Below, one piece after another: positions 63,445-64,000 of a DNA stretch of 64,000 nt. This DNA comes from Burkholderia ubonensis subsp. mesacidophila. Its GTDB lineage: Bacteria; Pseudomonadota; Gammaproteobacteria; Burkholderiales; Burkholderiaceae. Position 1 is the stretch's first letter, and each line of letters opens with the position of its first letter. The position numbers and the translations under genes were made by a program. Below the pieces are notes generated by a model. That model was not told the DNA's origin. It searched no databases and saw only the letters and a list, made by a program, of their open reading frames with translations. The stretch spans positions 1,426,001-1,490,000 of the forward strand of contig NZ_CP020737.1 of assembly GCF_002097715.1 (NCBI RefSeq), given 5' to 3'.

Positions 63445-64000
63445 CCGCGTGTCGGCGGGCCTCCTGCGCTGGGCGCTGTTCGCCGGCTTGCTCGTGCTGC
63501 CCGCGTGGCTGTGGCCGCACGGCTGGATGCTCGGCTATCTCGCGCAGACCGCCGCGCTCGTCGTGCTCGCGCTGTCGTACAACCTGCAGCTCGGTGCCAC
63601 CGGCCTGCTGTCGTTCGGCCATGCGGCGTTCGCCGGCCTCGGCGCGTTCGCGGCCGCGCACTGGTTCAACCGCTTCGGCGGCCCGCTGCCGCTGTTGCCG
63701 CTCGTCGGCGGCGCGGCGGGCGCGGCCTTCGGCCTGCTGTTCGGCGTGCTCGCGACGCGCCGCGCGGGCACCGCGTTCGCGATGATCACGCTCGGTCTCG
63801 GCGAATGCGTCGCGGCGGCCGCGTGGAGCGTGCCCGCATGGTTCGGCGGGGTCGGCGGCGTGCCGATCGATCGCGCGAGCGGCCCGTCGTTCGGCGGCTG
63901 GCAGTTCGGCGCGCCGGCGCACGCGTATGCGCTGATCGCCGCGTGGTGCTTCGGGTCGGCGCTCGCGATGCGCGCGCTGACGCGCACGCCGCTCGCCCGC
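63437..64000 (+). CDS. Branched-chain amino acid ABC transporter permease, LivM type (partial)
   Basis: The first 188 codons are present and the gene leaves the window at its right edge. The protein starts with membrane segments and has the LivM hallmark LQLGATGLLSFGHAAFAGLGAF, then AGTAFAMITLGLGECVAAAAWS. It overlaps the LivH-type gene by 8 bases. ATPase and binding-protein genes are expected further right. Confidence 0.9.
   Translation, partial: MRSRVSAGLLRWALFAGLLVLPAWLWPHGWMLGYLAQTAALVVLALSYNLQLGATGLLSFGHAAFAGLGAFAAAHWFNRFGGPLPLLPLVGGAAGAAFGLLFGVLATRRAGTAFAMITLGLGECVAAAAWSVPAWFGGVGGVPIDRASGPSFGGWQFGAPAHAYALIAAWCFGSALAMRALTRTPLAR

Overview
The window is a dense, very GC-rich (about two-thirds G+C) stretch of bacterial chromosome with tightly packed operons, ATGA/GTGA stop-start overlaps and frequent GTG starts. 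House-keeping genes (glnS, alaS), a FecI/FecR/TonB iron module, many LysR regulators and an E. coli-type cellulose operon point to a beta-proteobacterium of the genus Burkholderia, most likely the B. cepacia complex. The gene order resembles, from memory, chromosome 1 of B. cenocepacia; this is inference, not a database result. I saw no rRNA, tRNA, CRISPR array, prophage or complete insertion sequence.

Layout. 1-5.8 kb: a PadR repressor divergent from a FadH-type flavin oxidoreductase with two palindromic operators, a SnoaL-like protein, then an AT-rich-promoter pair (GNAT acetyltransferase, fatty acid desaturase) that looks acquired. 5.8-10.5 kb: an OmpR-type two-component system divergent from a MipA/OmpV outer membrane protein, an I78-type inhibitor lipoprotein, and an orphan protein joining a VirB1-like transglycosylase to a VirB9-like domain. 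10.6-15.7 kb: a Fur-box-preceded FecI sigma factor, FecR and TonB-dependent transducer, plus an exported ThuA-like protein. 15.9-23.2 kb: flavin reductase, a LysR/CitMHS/AtuA-like cluster, a nitrilase-type amidase, a DUF1269-like protein and an exported hypothetical.

23.2-29.6 kb is a lipid locus: PlsC and CdsA homologues diverge from a CDP-alcohol phosphatidyltransferase, a hydrolase-methyltransferase fusion, a PAP2-dual-specificity-phosphatase fusion and a small membrane protein. It has the same parts as the uncharacterised E. coli ynbABCD genes, and together they could make and modify an unidentified phospholipid. 30.2-45.2 kb is a complete cellulose operon in the order bcsB-Z-C-E-F-Q-A-G-R, encoding c-di-GMP-dependent synthesis, export and phosphoethanolamine modification, followed closely by a small exported protein of unknown role.

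45.2-64 kb: a secreted acid phosphatase/phospholipase C-like lipoprotein divergent from a di-haem cytochrome c peroxidase with 11-bp Pho-box-like repeats between them, a Nudix hydrolase, glnS, a glycine-zipper lipoprotein, a Tat-exported protein bracketed by two direct copies of the start of an RBBP9-like hydrolase gene, an L,D-transpeptidase with an unclear start, a CoA-transferase, alaS, a LysR/MFS divergent pair, and an operon of Nudix hydrolase, thioesterase and branched-chain amino acid ABC permeases that runs off the right edge.

The most useful leads are the ynb-like lipid operon, the VirB1-VirB9 fusion, the gene-start duplication around 51.7-52.9 kb, the AT-rich desaturase/acetyltransferase island, and two promoter regions with 11-bp tandem repeats typical of OmpR/PhoB-family regulators.
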